In this document: positions 25,042 through 32,747 of the stretch, in pieces
Numbering within the stretch: the stretch's first letter is position 1
How the letters are laid out: every line of letters starts with the position of its first letter
DNA from: Acidobacteriota bacterium
Lineage (GTDB): Bacteria > Acidobacteriota > UBA4820
Assembly (NCBI GenBank): GCA_029559035.1
Contig: JAKQCT010000013.1
Coordinates: forward strand, 1 to 64,000
DNA length: 64,000 nucleotides
Direction of reading: 5' to 3'
The notes under the pieces: model-generated
Databases searched by the model: none
Told to the model about the DNA's origin: nothing
The model's input: the letters and a program-made list of their open reading frames with translations, nothing else
Made by a program: the position numbers and the translations under genes

Positions 25042-25345
25042 GGTCAGTATCCAGAACCAGCTCCTGAACCTCGTCAGGAGGGAGCATTCCCTGATCACCG
25101 TTTTCCTGGTCTCGGGGAAGAAATTCGTCGGTTACGTGATCGGCTTCGACCGCTACACTGTGCATCTCCGGTGCAGGGATTTCGACCAGATAGTCTTCAA
25201 GCACGCGATCACCAACATATCCGTACCCAGGGCGATCATGCAGAGGCTTCCGATCGCCGAAGGGGCTGACCACGCCGAGGTTTTTCAGAACGGCCCGGAG
25301 CACGAAGAGATGATCGGAGAGCCCGAATCCAGGGAGGAGAGCTGA
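25031..25345 (+). CDS. hfq: RNA chaperone Hfq, divergent
   Basis: A 104-aa Sm-like protein that pairs small RNAs with mRNAs. The Sm1 strand region reads SIQNQLLNLVRREHSLITVF with FLVSGKKFVGYVIGFDRYTV, and the diagnostic KHAITNISVP matches the Sm2 YKHAI motif. Residues 70-104 form a Glu-rich tail that differs from the proteobacterial C-terminus. The position directly after miaA confirms the call. The ribosome site lies inside miaA (GGGAGAGAT), so translation is probably coupled. Confidence 0.9.
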   Translation: MTGEVSIQNQLLNLVRREHSLITVFLVSGKKFVGYVIGFDRYTVHLRCRDFDQIVFKHAITNISVPRAIMQRLPIAEGADHAEVFQNGPEHEEMIGEPESREES

Positions 25346-25346
25346 T

Positions 25347-26015
25347 ATGCAGGACCTCGAGCTGCTGAAAAAAGTCCCTCTCTTCCAGAACCTGAGCCCC
25401 CGCGAACTGATGGCGGTCAAGGACAGCGCCAACATCTTGAAGCTTCCCAAGCAGAACATCCTTTTCTGCGAAGGCGACAAGGGAGACGCGCTCTTCCTGA
25501 TCCTCAAGGGCAAAGTAAAGGCTTTCCTTCTCGCGGAGGACGGCCGCGAGGTCATCCTGTCTTTCATGGGACAGGGGGAGATCGTGGGGGAAATGGCGAT
25601 CTTCGACCTGGAGGAGAGGCGCTCCGCGACGGTGGAAACCATCGAGGACTGCGAATTCCTGACGATCACCGGAGACAAGTTCATAAAGGTGCTGGAAGGC
25701 AACCCCCAGATCTCGCTCAACGTGCTCAAAACGCTCTCCTCGAGGCTGAGGGAGACCTCTTCCAGGATCAGGAGCCTGATCTTCCTCGACACTTACAGCA
25801 GGGTCGGCAGGTACCTCCTGGACAGGGCGAAGACCGACGGCCGCGAGCTTGCGGACGGCTCGGTGCTCGTCACGAGGCCCACTCACGAGGACATAGCCAA
25901 TTTCATAGGTACATCGAGGGAAACCGTTTCCCGCTCCCTCAAGGAGCTGGAGAGCCAGGGGCTCCTCCGGAACGTCGGGAGAAAAGTGATCCTTTACAAG
26001 ATACGAAAAGTCTAA
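25347..26015 (+). CDS. Crp/Fnr-family transcription regulator
   Basis: A 222-aa regulator. A cyclic-nucleotide-binding beta-roll spans about 15-130 (FCEGDKGDALFLILKGKV, GEIVGEMAIFD with the Glu of the phosphate-binding cassette). A C-terminal winged helix follows (RPTHEDIANFIGTSRETVSRSLKELESQGLL). No N-terminal Cys cluster is present, so it is not an Fnr-type iron-sulfur sensor. Ligand and regulon unknown; it may control its own operon or the downstream lyase. It starts 1 bp after the hfq stop. Confidence 0.92.
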   Translation: MQDLELLKKVPLFQNLSPRELMAVKDSANILKLPKQNILFCEGDKGDALFLILKGKVKAFLLAEDGREVILSFMGQGEIVGEMAIFDLEERRSATVETIEDCEFLTITGDKFIKVLEGNPQISLNVLKTLSSRLRETSSRIRSLIFLDTYSRVGRYLLDRAKTDGRELADGSVLVTRPTHEDIANFIGTSRETVSRSLKELESQGLLRNVGRKVILYKIRKV

Positions 26016-26046
26016 CAATCCAACTTCAATTTTATCGGGGGACAAA

Positions 26047-27582
26047 ATGACTGTTATTATCGACGGAACCAACCTGACCATCGAGAACGTTCTTCAAGTG
26101 GCAAGATTCAGCGAGAAGATAGAACTCCACCCTTCCTCGCTGGAAAAGATCAAGGCTTCGAGGGCATTCATCGAAAGGAAGATAAAGGCCAAGGAGATCA
26201 TGTACGGCGTCAACACGGGCATAGGCGAACTGGCGTCGATCGTCCTTGACGAGAACCAGACGAAGGAGTTCCAGAAGTACCTCATCTACAACCACGCGGC
26301 AGGCATCGGAGAACCCGCTCCGATCGAACACGTGAGGGCCGCCATGCTGAGCAGGGTCAACGTGCACGCCAAGGGATACAGCGGCTGCCGCCCCGAGATC
26401 ACACTAACCTACATCGACATGCTGAACAAGGGCGTCATCCCGGTCGTCTGCGAAAAAGGCAGCGTAGGAGCCTGCGGGGACCTCTCCCCCATGAGCCAGT
26501 GCGCTCTCTCCCTGATGGGCGAGGGCGAGGCTTTTTACCAGGGCAAGAGGATGCCGACCAGGGACGCCATGGAGAAGGCGGGCATACCCATCCCCGGCCT
26601 TCAGGCCCGCGACGGTCTCGCCGCGATCAACGGGTCGAACCTGATAACCGGCATCGGCTGCATCCTCCTCAACGACATCGAAGCGTGGACCAAGCACGCC
26701 GAGATCGCCGCCGCGATGACCCTGGAGGCCCTGCTCGCCAACATGAAGCCCTACAACACCCGCATACACGAACTGCGCGGTTTCCAGGGCGCCGTGAAGT
26801 CAGCCGCGAACCTCCGCGCCGTGATGAACGAATCCGACCTGATGACCGGAAAGATGAAGGTCAAGGTCCAGGACGCGTATTCGATGCGCTCGACGCCGCA
26901 GGTGATAGGCGCGCTGCGCGACCAGCTCGCCCACGCCAGGAAACAGCTCGAGATCGAGCTCAACGGAGTCGCCGACAACCCGATCTTCGTTGGCGAAGAG
27001 GACATCGTCCTGACCGGGGCCAATTTCCAGGGGACGCCCATCAGCCTGCCTCTCGACGTCGTCGGCGCGGCGGTAACGATGGTTTGCGTCCTATCGGAAA
27101 GAAGGCTCAACAGGCTTCTTAACCCCGCCTGCAGCGTGGGGCTCCCCTCCTTCCTGACCAAGGGCGCCGGAATGTTCTCCGGCATGATGCTGAGCCAGTA
27201 CACGGCGGACATGCTCATCAGCGAGGCGCGCATCCTTTCCGCTCCCGCCTATGTGCTTTCCATCCCCGCCGCGGCGGACCAGGAGGATTTCGTCTCGATG
27301 GGAATGAATTCCGCCCTCAAGACCAAGCAGATCCTGAAGAACTCCTACGGCGTAATGGGCATCGAGTTCATGGCCGCGGCGCAGGCGCTGGATTTCAGGG
27401 ACTTCGGCTTCGGGAAGGGAACAAAAGCGGCACACTCCGCGATCAGGAAGCACGTCGAGCATCTCGAGGTCGACAGACCTCTCTTCAACGACCACAACGC
27501 GATGTCCGCCCTCGTGGAGAGCGGCGAGATCCTGAGCGCCGTCGAAAAAGAGGTCGGTCCTCTCGTCAGCTCGTGGAAATAG
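26047..27582 (+). CDS. hutH: Histidine ammonia-lyase family protein with Ala-Cys-Gly MIO triad
   Basis: A 511-aa aromatic amino acid lyase of HutH length. Counterparts of the bacterial HAL active-site residues fall at almost the same numbers: Tyr53 (YGVNTGIG), Asn195 (INGSN), Tyr278 and Arg281 (QDAYSMRSTPQV), Glu413 (AAADQEDFVSMG). The prosthetic-group triad reads Ala142-Cys143-Gly144 (codon TGC) instead of Ala-Ser-Gly. Ser-to-Cys enzymes are reported to remain active in this family, so MIO can probably still form. GQF-type neighbours differ (NFQGTPI). Substrate is likely histidine, but PAL/TAL-like activity cannot be excluded. No hutU or hutI is nearby. The start has GGGGGACAAA upstream. Confidence 0.85.
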   Translation: MTVIIDGTNLTIENVLQVARFSEKIELHPSSLEKIKASRAFIERKIKAKEIMYGVNTGIGELASIVLDENQTKEFQKYLIYNHAAGIGEPAPIEHVRAAMLSRVNVHAKGYSGCRPEITLTYIDMLNKGVIPVVCEKGSVGACGDLSPMSQCALSLMGEGEAFYQGKRMPTRDAMEKAGIPIPGLQARDGLAAINGSNLITGIGCILLNDIEAWTKHAEIAAAMTLEALLANMKPYNTRIHELRGFQGAVKSAANLRAVMNESDLMTGKMKVKVQDAYSMRSTPQVIGALRDQLAHARKQLEIELNGVADNPIFVGEEDIVLTGANFQGTPISLPLDVVGAAVTMVCVLSERRLNRLLNPACSVGLPSFLTKGAGMFSGMMLSQYTADMLISEARILSAPAYVLSIPAAADQEDFVSMGMNSALKTKQILKNSYGVMGIEFMAAAQALDFRDFGFGKGTKAAHSAIRKHVEHLEVDRPLFNDHNAMSALVESGEILSAVEKEVGPLVSSWK

Positions 27583-27595
27583 GAAGGGCGCAATT

Positions 27596-28762
27596 ATGAA
27601 AAAGCTGTCTCCTGTATTCCTTTCGGTCCTTCTCTTCGCGCTGCCATTATTCGCCGCAGCGCCCGAAAGAGACGCGATCCTTAAAGAGATGGCTATCCCC
27701 TCCACGGACAAAGTCAGGGGGCAGAAGGACGGCGTCGGTTACGCCAGGACGGCGGAACAGATGACCGAAGCCTGGGACCTTTCCGGCTCCGCTCCTTCTC
27801 CCCTCTGTTTCGGAAAGGAGATCCTCGGGGAAGGTATTGCGGTGATCGTCCCTCACGACGATTATATTTACGCCGGGCGCGTCTACAGGTCGCTCGTTCC
27901 GGCGCTGAAGGCGAAAACCGTCGTCATCGTCGCCCCTTTCCACCGCTGGAAGGATTTCGGCGTCAGGGGCAGGGTCGTTTTCGACGGGTACGACGCGTGG
28001 AGGTCACCGGAGGGAGAGGTCCCCGTTTCGAAGATCAGGGATATAATCGTTCGCGGCCTGCCCGCTTCGGATTATGTCGTCAGCAACACCATGCACGACT
28101 CCGAGCATTCGATCGAAGGTCCCCTCTACTGGCTGAAGCGGGCGAATCCCTCCGTCGAGATAGTCCCCATCCTAGTGACTCCGATGGACTACCAGACGAT
28201 GGAGCAGGTCCTTTACGACCTGAAGGACGTCCTCGGGAACTACCTCGAGTTCAACGGCATGAAGATCGGAGAGGACGTCGGGTTCCTAATCAGCGCCGAC
28301 GCGGTCCACTACGGCGAAGACTTCAATTACGCCCCCTACGGGCCCGGCGGAGTGGAACCTTACCTGAAAGCGGTAGAGGAAGACAAGCGGATAATGTCCA
28401 GGCTTCTATCCGGCACCGTCAACGAACGCAGGCTCAAGGCCATCTTTTCCGCCTTCCAGGACCCGAACGCCCCCGATGCGGCGCACATAACCTGGTGCGG
28501 GCGATTCTCGATACCCTTCGGCCTGAGCCTGGCGTCCGGACTCTTTTCAAGCCTGAAAGGCAGGGGCGAAAGCAGAGGCCTCGTCTGCTTCGGCACGCCG
28601 ATCGCATACTCGACATCGGTCGGAACTCCGTCACTTCCTTCGAGGACGGGCATGGCATCGACGGCCCCCTCCAACCTTTACCATTTCGTCGGCCACCCCG
28701 GGATGTTCTACGGAAAGGCGCTGGTGGAGCCTCTCTCCCAGAACAGGGAGCCCCTCCAGTAA
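27596..28762 (+). CDS. Exported MEMO-family (AmmeMemoRadiSam protein B-like) protein
   Basis: A 388-aa protein of the MEMO1/AMMECR-associated fold. Landmarks: VPHDDYIYAGRV, VVIVAPFHR, a HDSEHSIEGPLYWL helix (the EHS motif) and ISADAVHYGEDFNY, which match the metal and substrate cleft of the family. Unusually it begins with a clear signal peptide (MKKLSPVFLSVLLFALPLFA, cleavage near residue 20), so it should act in the periplasm, whereas family members are normally cytosolic. No AMMECR1 or radical SAM partner is in the window. It starts 13 bp after the lyase stop with GGAAGGG as ribosome site, so the two are probably one transcript. Confidence 0.85.
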   Translation: MKKLSPVFLSVLLFALPLFAAAPERDAILKEMAIPSTDKVRGQKDGVGYARTAEQMTEAWDLSGSAPSPLCFGKEILGEGIAVIVPHDDYIYAGRVYRSLVPALKAKTVVIVAPFHRWKDFGVRGRVVFDGYDAWRSPEGEVPVSKIRDIIVRGLPASDYVVSNTMHDSEHSIEGPLYWLKRANPSVEIVPILVTPMDYQTMEQVLYDLKDVLGNYLEFNGMKIGEDVGFLISADAVHYGEDFNYAPYGPGGVEPYLKAVEEDKRIMSRLLSGTVNERRLKAIFSAFQDPNAPDAAHITWCGRFSIPFGLSLASGLFSSLKGRGESRGLVCFGTPIAYSTSVGTPSLPSRTGMASTAPSNLYHFVGHPGMFYGKALVEPLSQNREPLQ

Positions 28763-28857
28763 GAGCCACTTGATTTTTCGGCCCGCAGGCTTTAATCTGG
28801 GAACATGAGCTGAGTTCCTTGTCCTTTGTTGATTTTTTGCCGCGAAGGAGGCTTGAG

Positions 28858-29340
28858 ATGGAGACCTACCGGATCCCAAAAGAAAAAATGACGGTTCTGC
28901 TGAGAGTCCCCCCGGAGCCTCCCGACGAGAAGACGGTTTTTCTCAGCCCGTTCGCGGATTCCCACCAGGGACGAGAGACCTTGTCGGACCTTTTGCTGAA
29001 GAAAGACAGGTTCCTCCCCGTGCTTGAAAAGGATTCATACCTTCTCCTCGTTCAGAAAAGCGCGATACAGTGGATCGAGGTGCTGAAGCCAGAACAGGCC
29101 GAATGGTACTATTTCGAAATGAGGCAGGGAACCTCAAAGGCGAGGATACTCGTCGAATTCACGACGGGTGAAACGATGGAGGGCCACATCCACGCCCTCA
29201 CTCCCGAAGGGGACAGGAGGGTCTCCGACGTTATAAACCTCTCGCAGGGGTTCCTTCATCTCGAGACGAGGGAGGGCCTCTATCTTATAAACCTGGAAAA
29301 GGTCAATACGGTCAAGATAATCGAAGAAGAAGCTTCATGA
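28858..29340 (+). CDS. Hypothetical protein, DUF6812-like
   Basis: A 160-aa cytoplasmic beta-rich protein. Two similar halves carry a pattern of loops and strands: FLSPFADSHQGRETLSDLL with a following LLLVQKSAIQWIEV, then ILVEFTTGETMEGHIHAL with INLSQGFLHL and YLINLEKVNTV. This duplicated layout resembles small proteins annotated DUF6812 in Deltaproteobacteria; function unknown. The ATG at 28858 follows AAGGAGG by 6 bases and is preferred over an upstream ATG at 28819. Confidence 0.6.
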   Translation: METYRIPKEKMTVLLRVPPEPPDEKTVFLSPFADSHQGRETLSDLLLKKDRFLPVLEKDSYLLLVQKSAIQWIEVLKPEQAEWYYFEMRQGTSKARILVEFTTGETMEGHIHALTPEGDRRVSDVINLSQGFLHLETREGLYLINLEKVNTVKIIEEEAS

Positions 29341-29400
29341 GGAAGACCTGCCGGGACGCGTTGCCGGCGTGACGGGCATTTTGCCTGAAGGAGAACAGCA

Positions 29401-29814
29401 ATGGGACTTTTCGACGCCATTCTTGAAAAAGTAGGGATCACCAATTCTGAATCCAGGGTAGTCCTGGGGCCGAAAACGGAAGCCGCGATGAAATCCGGGT
29501 TCAAACCGCCCGTGGCTCAGCCGGCCGCTCCGCCGGCGCCCGCGCCCATCGCCCTCGTGGACGTAATGTCAAGGCTGGAAGAGCTCGCGAAAGCCAATCC
29601 TCAGAAGCTGAACTGGAAGTCATCCATTGTCGACCTTCTGAAGCTCCTGGACCTCGACAGCAGCTTCTCCGCGAGGAAGGAACTCGCTGTGGAGCTCGAA
29701 TGCCCCGCCGAAAAGATGAAGGACTCCGCCCAGATGAACATGTGGCTTCACAAGACCGTCCTCCAGAAGCTCGCGGACAACGGCGGGAACATTGCGAAGG
29801 AGCTTCTCGACTGA
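29401..29814 (+). CDS. DUF3597 domain protein
   Basis: A 137-aa protein. The short N-terminal helix (GLFDAILEKVG) and Ala/Pro-rich linker (residues 37-50) lead to the conserved DUF3597 block: LNWKSSIVDLLKLLDLDSS, ARKELAVEL and MNMWLHKTVLQKLADNGG. Family function is unknown; the fold is an all-helical domain. Good ribosome site (AAGGAG). It ends 68 bp before the phospholipase-D gene. Confidence 0.88.
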   Translation: MGLFDAILEKVGITNSESRVVLGPKTEAAMKSGFKPPVAQPAAPPAPAPIALVDVMSRLEELAKANPQKLNWKSSIVDLLKLLDLDSSFSARKELAVELECPAEKMKDSAQMNMWLHKTVLQKLADNGGNIAKELLD

Positions 29815-29881
29815 AACCGGGTTCGCCTCGCCACAGCTCGAAGTCGGGCGACACGGTCCTCCCCTGCACGGAATTCTCTTT

Positions 29882-31354
29882 ATGAAGACGATAAGCCGTT
29901 TCTCCTCTGCGCCGCGCGGTTTGGTGTTCGAATGGAAGGAGCTGGCTGAACAGGCCTTTTCCAGGACTGCAGGCGCTCCGCTCATCGGGGGCAACTCGAT
30001 ACGTCTTCTGAGGGACGCCCGGGAAAATTATCCCGCCTGGCTCGAAGCCATAGGCTCCTCCCGCGAACATGTTCATCTCGAAAATTACATTTTCTCCGCC
30101 GACCGCACCGGAGAAAAGTTCGCCGATGCCCTTTCCGAGCGCGCGGAAAAAGGCGTCAGGATCAGGCTCATCTACGACTGGGTGGGCTGTTTCATGAAGA
30201 CGCCCGGGAAGTTCTGGGACCGGCTCAGAAGACACGGGATAGAGGTCCGTTGCTACAATCCCCCCAGGTTCGACAGTCCTCTCGGTTGGCTCTCCCGCGA
30301 CCATAGGAAGGTCCTCTCGGTAGACGGAAATGTAGGCTTCGTATCGGGTCTTTGCATAGCCGACGAGTGGGAGGGCATTCCTGAAAAGAAGATCGATCCC
30401 TGGAGGGACACTGGCGTGGAGCTGAGGGGCCCCGCCGTGGCGGAGCTGGAGCAGTCTTTCTCGATGAGCTGGGAGATGACAGGAACTCCCCTGCCCCCAG
30501 ACGATCCGCCGGAACCGGATCCCATTGTTCCTGCTGGCGACGCGAGCGTTCGGCTGGTGGCGGGCCTTCCCTCGACGGTGAGGATGATGCGCCTTGACCA
30601 GCTTATCGCCGCACTGGCGAAAAAGAGGCTCTGGCTCACTGACGCATACTACGCGGGAACTGCGGCGTATGTCCAGGCGCTCAGGGCGCTCGCGGAAGAC
30701 GGCGCCGACGTGAGGCTCCTCGTCCCGCACGGCACCGACATACCGCTTCTCAGGCCGCTCTCCCGCTCGGGATACCGCACCCTGCTCGAGGCCGGCATCC
30801 GGATCTTCGAGTGGAACGGGACCATGCTCCACGCCAAGACCGCGGTCGCAGACGGTGTGTGGGCCCGGGTCGGATCGACCAACCTCAACATGTCGAGCTG
30901 GCTGGGCAACTGCGAAATGGACGTGGTCGTAGAGGATGCCGGTTTCGCGAGGCAGATGGAGGAGATGTACATCGAGGACCTCAGAAACTCGACGGAAGTG
31001 GTCCTCGACGAAAGAAGAAAGGTCCGGGCTCCCGGGGAGCCCCGCCATCCCCGCCAGCTTATAAGAAAGGGAGGAGGAAGCGTCAGCCGTGCAGCTGCTG
31101 GAGCCATCCGCATAACCAACGTCGTCGGCGCGGCGGTTACGGACAAGAGGATACTCGAACCCGTCGAGTCGAGGATAATGATATTCTCGGGGTTGTTCCT
31201 GCTTCTTCTCGCCGCCCTCTTCATGGTTTTTCCGTTCCTCCTCGCATATCCCCTGATCCTCGTGATTTTATGGATTTCGGTGATCCTTATCTACCGGGGT
31301 ATCAGACTTCGTTCCGAAAGGAAGGTTTCCTCCCTGAAAGACCCCGCGAAGTAA
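29882..31354 (+). CDS. Phospholipase D-type cardiolipin synthase-like protein
   Basis: A 490-aa protein with two PLD domains. The first active site is in SRDHRKVLSVDG and the second in GTMLHAKTAVADG, both with the HxK pair intact and followed by the expected SGL/STNLN segments. Cardiolipin synthases usually carry two N-terminal membrane helices; here the N-terminus is soluble. Instead, two hydrophobic helices lie at the C-terminus (residues about 435-480, IMIFSGLFLLLLAALFMVF and a following LILVILWISVILI). The likely role is phosphatidyl transfer at the inner membrane. The ATG at 29882 begins the conserved region; a longer frame from 29792 overlaps the DUF3597 gene. Confidence 0.85.
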   Translation: MKTISRFSSAPRGLVFEWKELAEQAFSRTAGAPLIGGNSIRLLRDARENYPAWLEAIGSSREHVHLENYIFSADRTGEKFADALSERAEKGVRIRLIYDWVGCFMKTPGKFWDRLRRHGIEVRCYNPPRFDSPLGWLSRDHRKVLSVDGNVGFVSGLCIADEWEGIPEKKIDPWRDTGVELRGPAVAELEQSFSMSWEMTGTPLPPDDPPEPDPIVPAGDASVRLVAGLPSTVRMMRLDQLIAALAKKRLWLTDAYYAGTAAYVQALRALAEDGADVRLLVPHGTDIPLLRPLSRSGYRTLLEAGIRIFEWNGTMLHAKTAVADGVWARVGSTNLNMSSWLGNCEMDVVVEDAGFARQMEEMYIEDLRNSTEVVLDERRKVRAPGEPRHPRQLIRKGGGSVSRAAAGAIRITNVVGAAVTDKRILEPVESRIMIFSGLFLLLLAALFMVFPFLLAYPLILVILWISVILIYRGIRLRSERKVSSLKDPAK

Positions 31355-31475
31355 ACTCCCGCCGCGATCCCGCCTGTTCCTCATTTCCGCCATCCGTTGT
31401 GCCGGTTGGAGCGGTAACTTTGTCCTGCAAGCTTCCGTATATCAGGTTTGTCGATTTCGACCATTGGAGGAAAGA

Positions 31476-32576
31476 ATGAAAAAGTTCCTTAAAATTACGA
31501 TCCCGGTAGTCGTGCTGATAATAATCGCCGTATTGGTATATTCATTCTTCATCAAGAAGGGACCTTCGAACGGAAACACGCTCGTGGAGATCAAGAAGGG
31601 CGTCATCACCAAGAAAGCCCTTGCGGTGGGGCAGATCGAGCCGAGATTCAAGTTCCAGGTAAAATCGAAGATCTCCGGCATAGTGAAAAGCTGCGCCGTG
31701 GAGGTCGGGGACATCGTGAAGACCGGCGACCTCCTGTTCGAGATCGCGCCCGATCCCACCCCGCAGGACCTCATCGAGGTGACCAGGAACCTGGAAACGG
31801 CTACGGCCTCCTACGAAAAGGCTCACGCGGATTACGAAAGGGCCGGCTCGCTGTTCAAGCAGGGGATCACATCGGAGAGCGACCTCGACAAAGCCAAGGA
31901 GCTTTTCAGCGTTGCCGAATCCCAGATGGCGAGGGCCAAGGAAACGCTCGAGCTGACGATGCGCGGCAAGGTCACCAGCTCGAAGAGGAACATCGAGAAT
32001 GTGATAAAAGCGCCCGCCCCGGGATGCATTCTCACCAGGACCGTCAACACGGGGGACCCGGTCGTTCCCCTGACATCCTACCAGGCGGGCACCGAACTGG
32101 CGACACTTGCGGACATGACGGACATCATTTTCAAAGGCACAGTCGACGAGATCGACGTGGGCAAGCTCCACACAGGGATGAAGGCCAAGATAATCATGGG
32201 GGCCCTTCCCAACGAATTCATCGAGGGGACTCTCTCGAAGATCTCCCCGCAGGCGAAGCAGAAGGAGGGGTCGACCCTGTTCGACGTCGAGATAGAACTC
32301 GTGCAGAAGGCAGGGATCACCCTGCGCGCGGGCTATTCCTCCAACGCCGAGCTGATCATAGACGAGCGCAAAGACGTGCTCGTCGTTCCCGAAAGGCTCG
32401 TCACTTATGAAGACAACGGAAAGAAATCCTTCGTCGAGATACCGGAGGGTTCCAAGAACGTGCCGAAGAAGGTTGAAGTCAAGCTGGGCCTCTCCGACGG
32501 GATGAACGTGGAAGTGCTCTCCGGCCTCAAGGAGAACGACAAGGTCGTCGAGCGCCCTCCGAAAGAGATAAAGTAG
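31476..32576 (+). CDS. HlyD/MacA-family periplasmic adaptor
   Basis: A 366-aa adaptor of a MacAB-like efflux or export system. One N-terminal membrane anchor (residues 4-25) is followed by a barrel-sandwich domain half (KSKISGIVKSCAVEVGDIVK), a short helical hairpin of about 85 residues, and the second half-lipoyl part (VIKAPAPGCILTRTV). The last part is the beta-barrel and membrane-proximal domain. It probably bridges the permeases to an outer-membrane factor not seen here. GGAGG lies 5 bases before ATG at 31476. The permease genes follow after 171 bp of hairpin and AT repeat. Confidence 0.92.
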   Translation: MKKFLKITIPVVVLIIIAVLVYSFFIKKGPSNGNTLVEIKKGVITKKALAVGQIEPRFKFQVKSKISGIVKSCAVEVGDIVKTGDLLFEIAPDPTPQDLIEVTRNLETATASYEKAHADYERAGSLFKQGITSESDLDKAKELFSVAESQMARAKETLELTMRGKVTSSKRNIENVIKAPAPGCILTRTVNTGDPVVPLTSYQAGTELATLADMTDIIFKGTVDEIDVGKLHTGMKAKIIMGALPNEFIEGTLSKISPQAKQKEGSTLFDVEIELVQKAGITLRAGYSSNAELIIDERKDVLVVPERLVTYEDNGKKSFVEIPEGSKNVPKKVEVKLGLSDGMNVEVLSGLKENDKVVERPPKEIK

Positions 32577-32606
32577 GGATAGCCCCATGATGCCCCTTCT
32601 TACCCG

Positions 32607-32662
32607 AGGAAGCAAAAATATAAACGCCCCGGATTTCATTCATCGGGACGTTTTCGCTTCCT
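32607..32662. repeat. Long imperfect hairpin between adaptor and permease genes
   Basis: Outer stem AGGAAGC (32607-32613) with GCTTCCT (32656-32662); inner stem AAACG-C-CCCG (32622-32631) with CGGG-A-CGTTT (32644-32653). No T tract follows, so it may attenuate, protect or process the operon mRNA. Confidence 0.6.
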
Positions 32663-32664
32663 GC

Positions 32665-32703
32665 AATTTAAAATTTCAAATTTCAAATTTAAAATTTAAA
32701 TTC
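32665..32703. repeat. AT-rich heptamer repeat
   Basis: About five 7-bp units of the AAATTTC/AAATTTA type in tandem, directly after the hairpin. The same kind of run appears at 36314-36351 and 60739-60780. Confidence 0.75.
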
Positions 32704-32747
32704 TTTTCGCCTTCCCCTTCGCCTTTATTTCTCGCGGGAGGGATGAC

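Noticed and set aside
29501-31048. A 515-codon frame opposite the phospholipase-D gene
   Set aside because: The plus strand has both HxK sites and correct starts; the minus frame has no motif.
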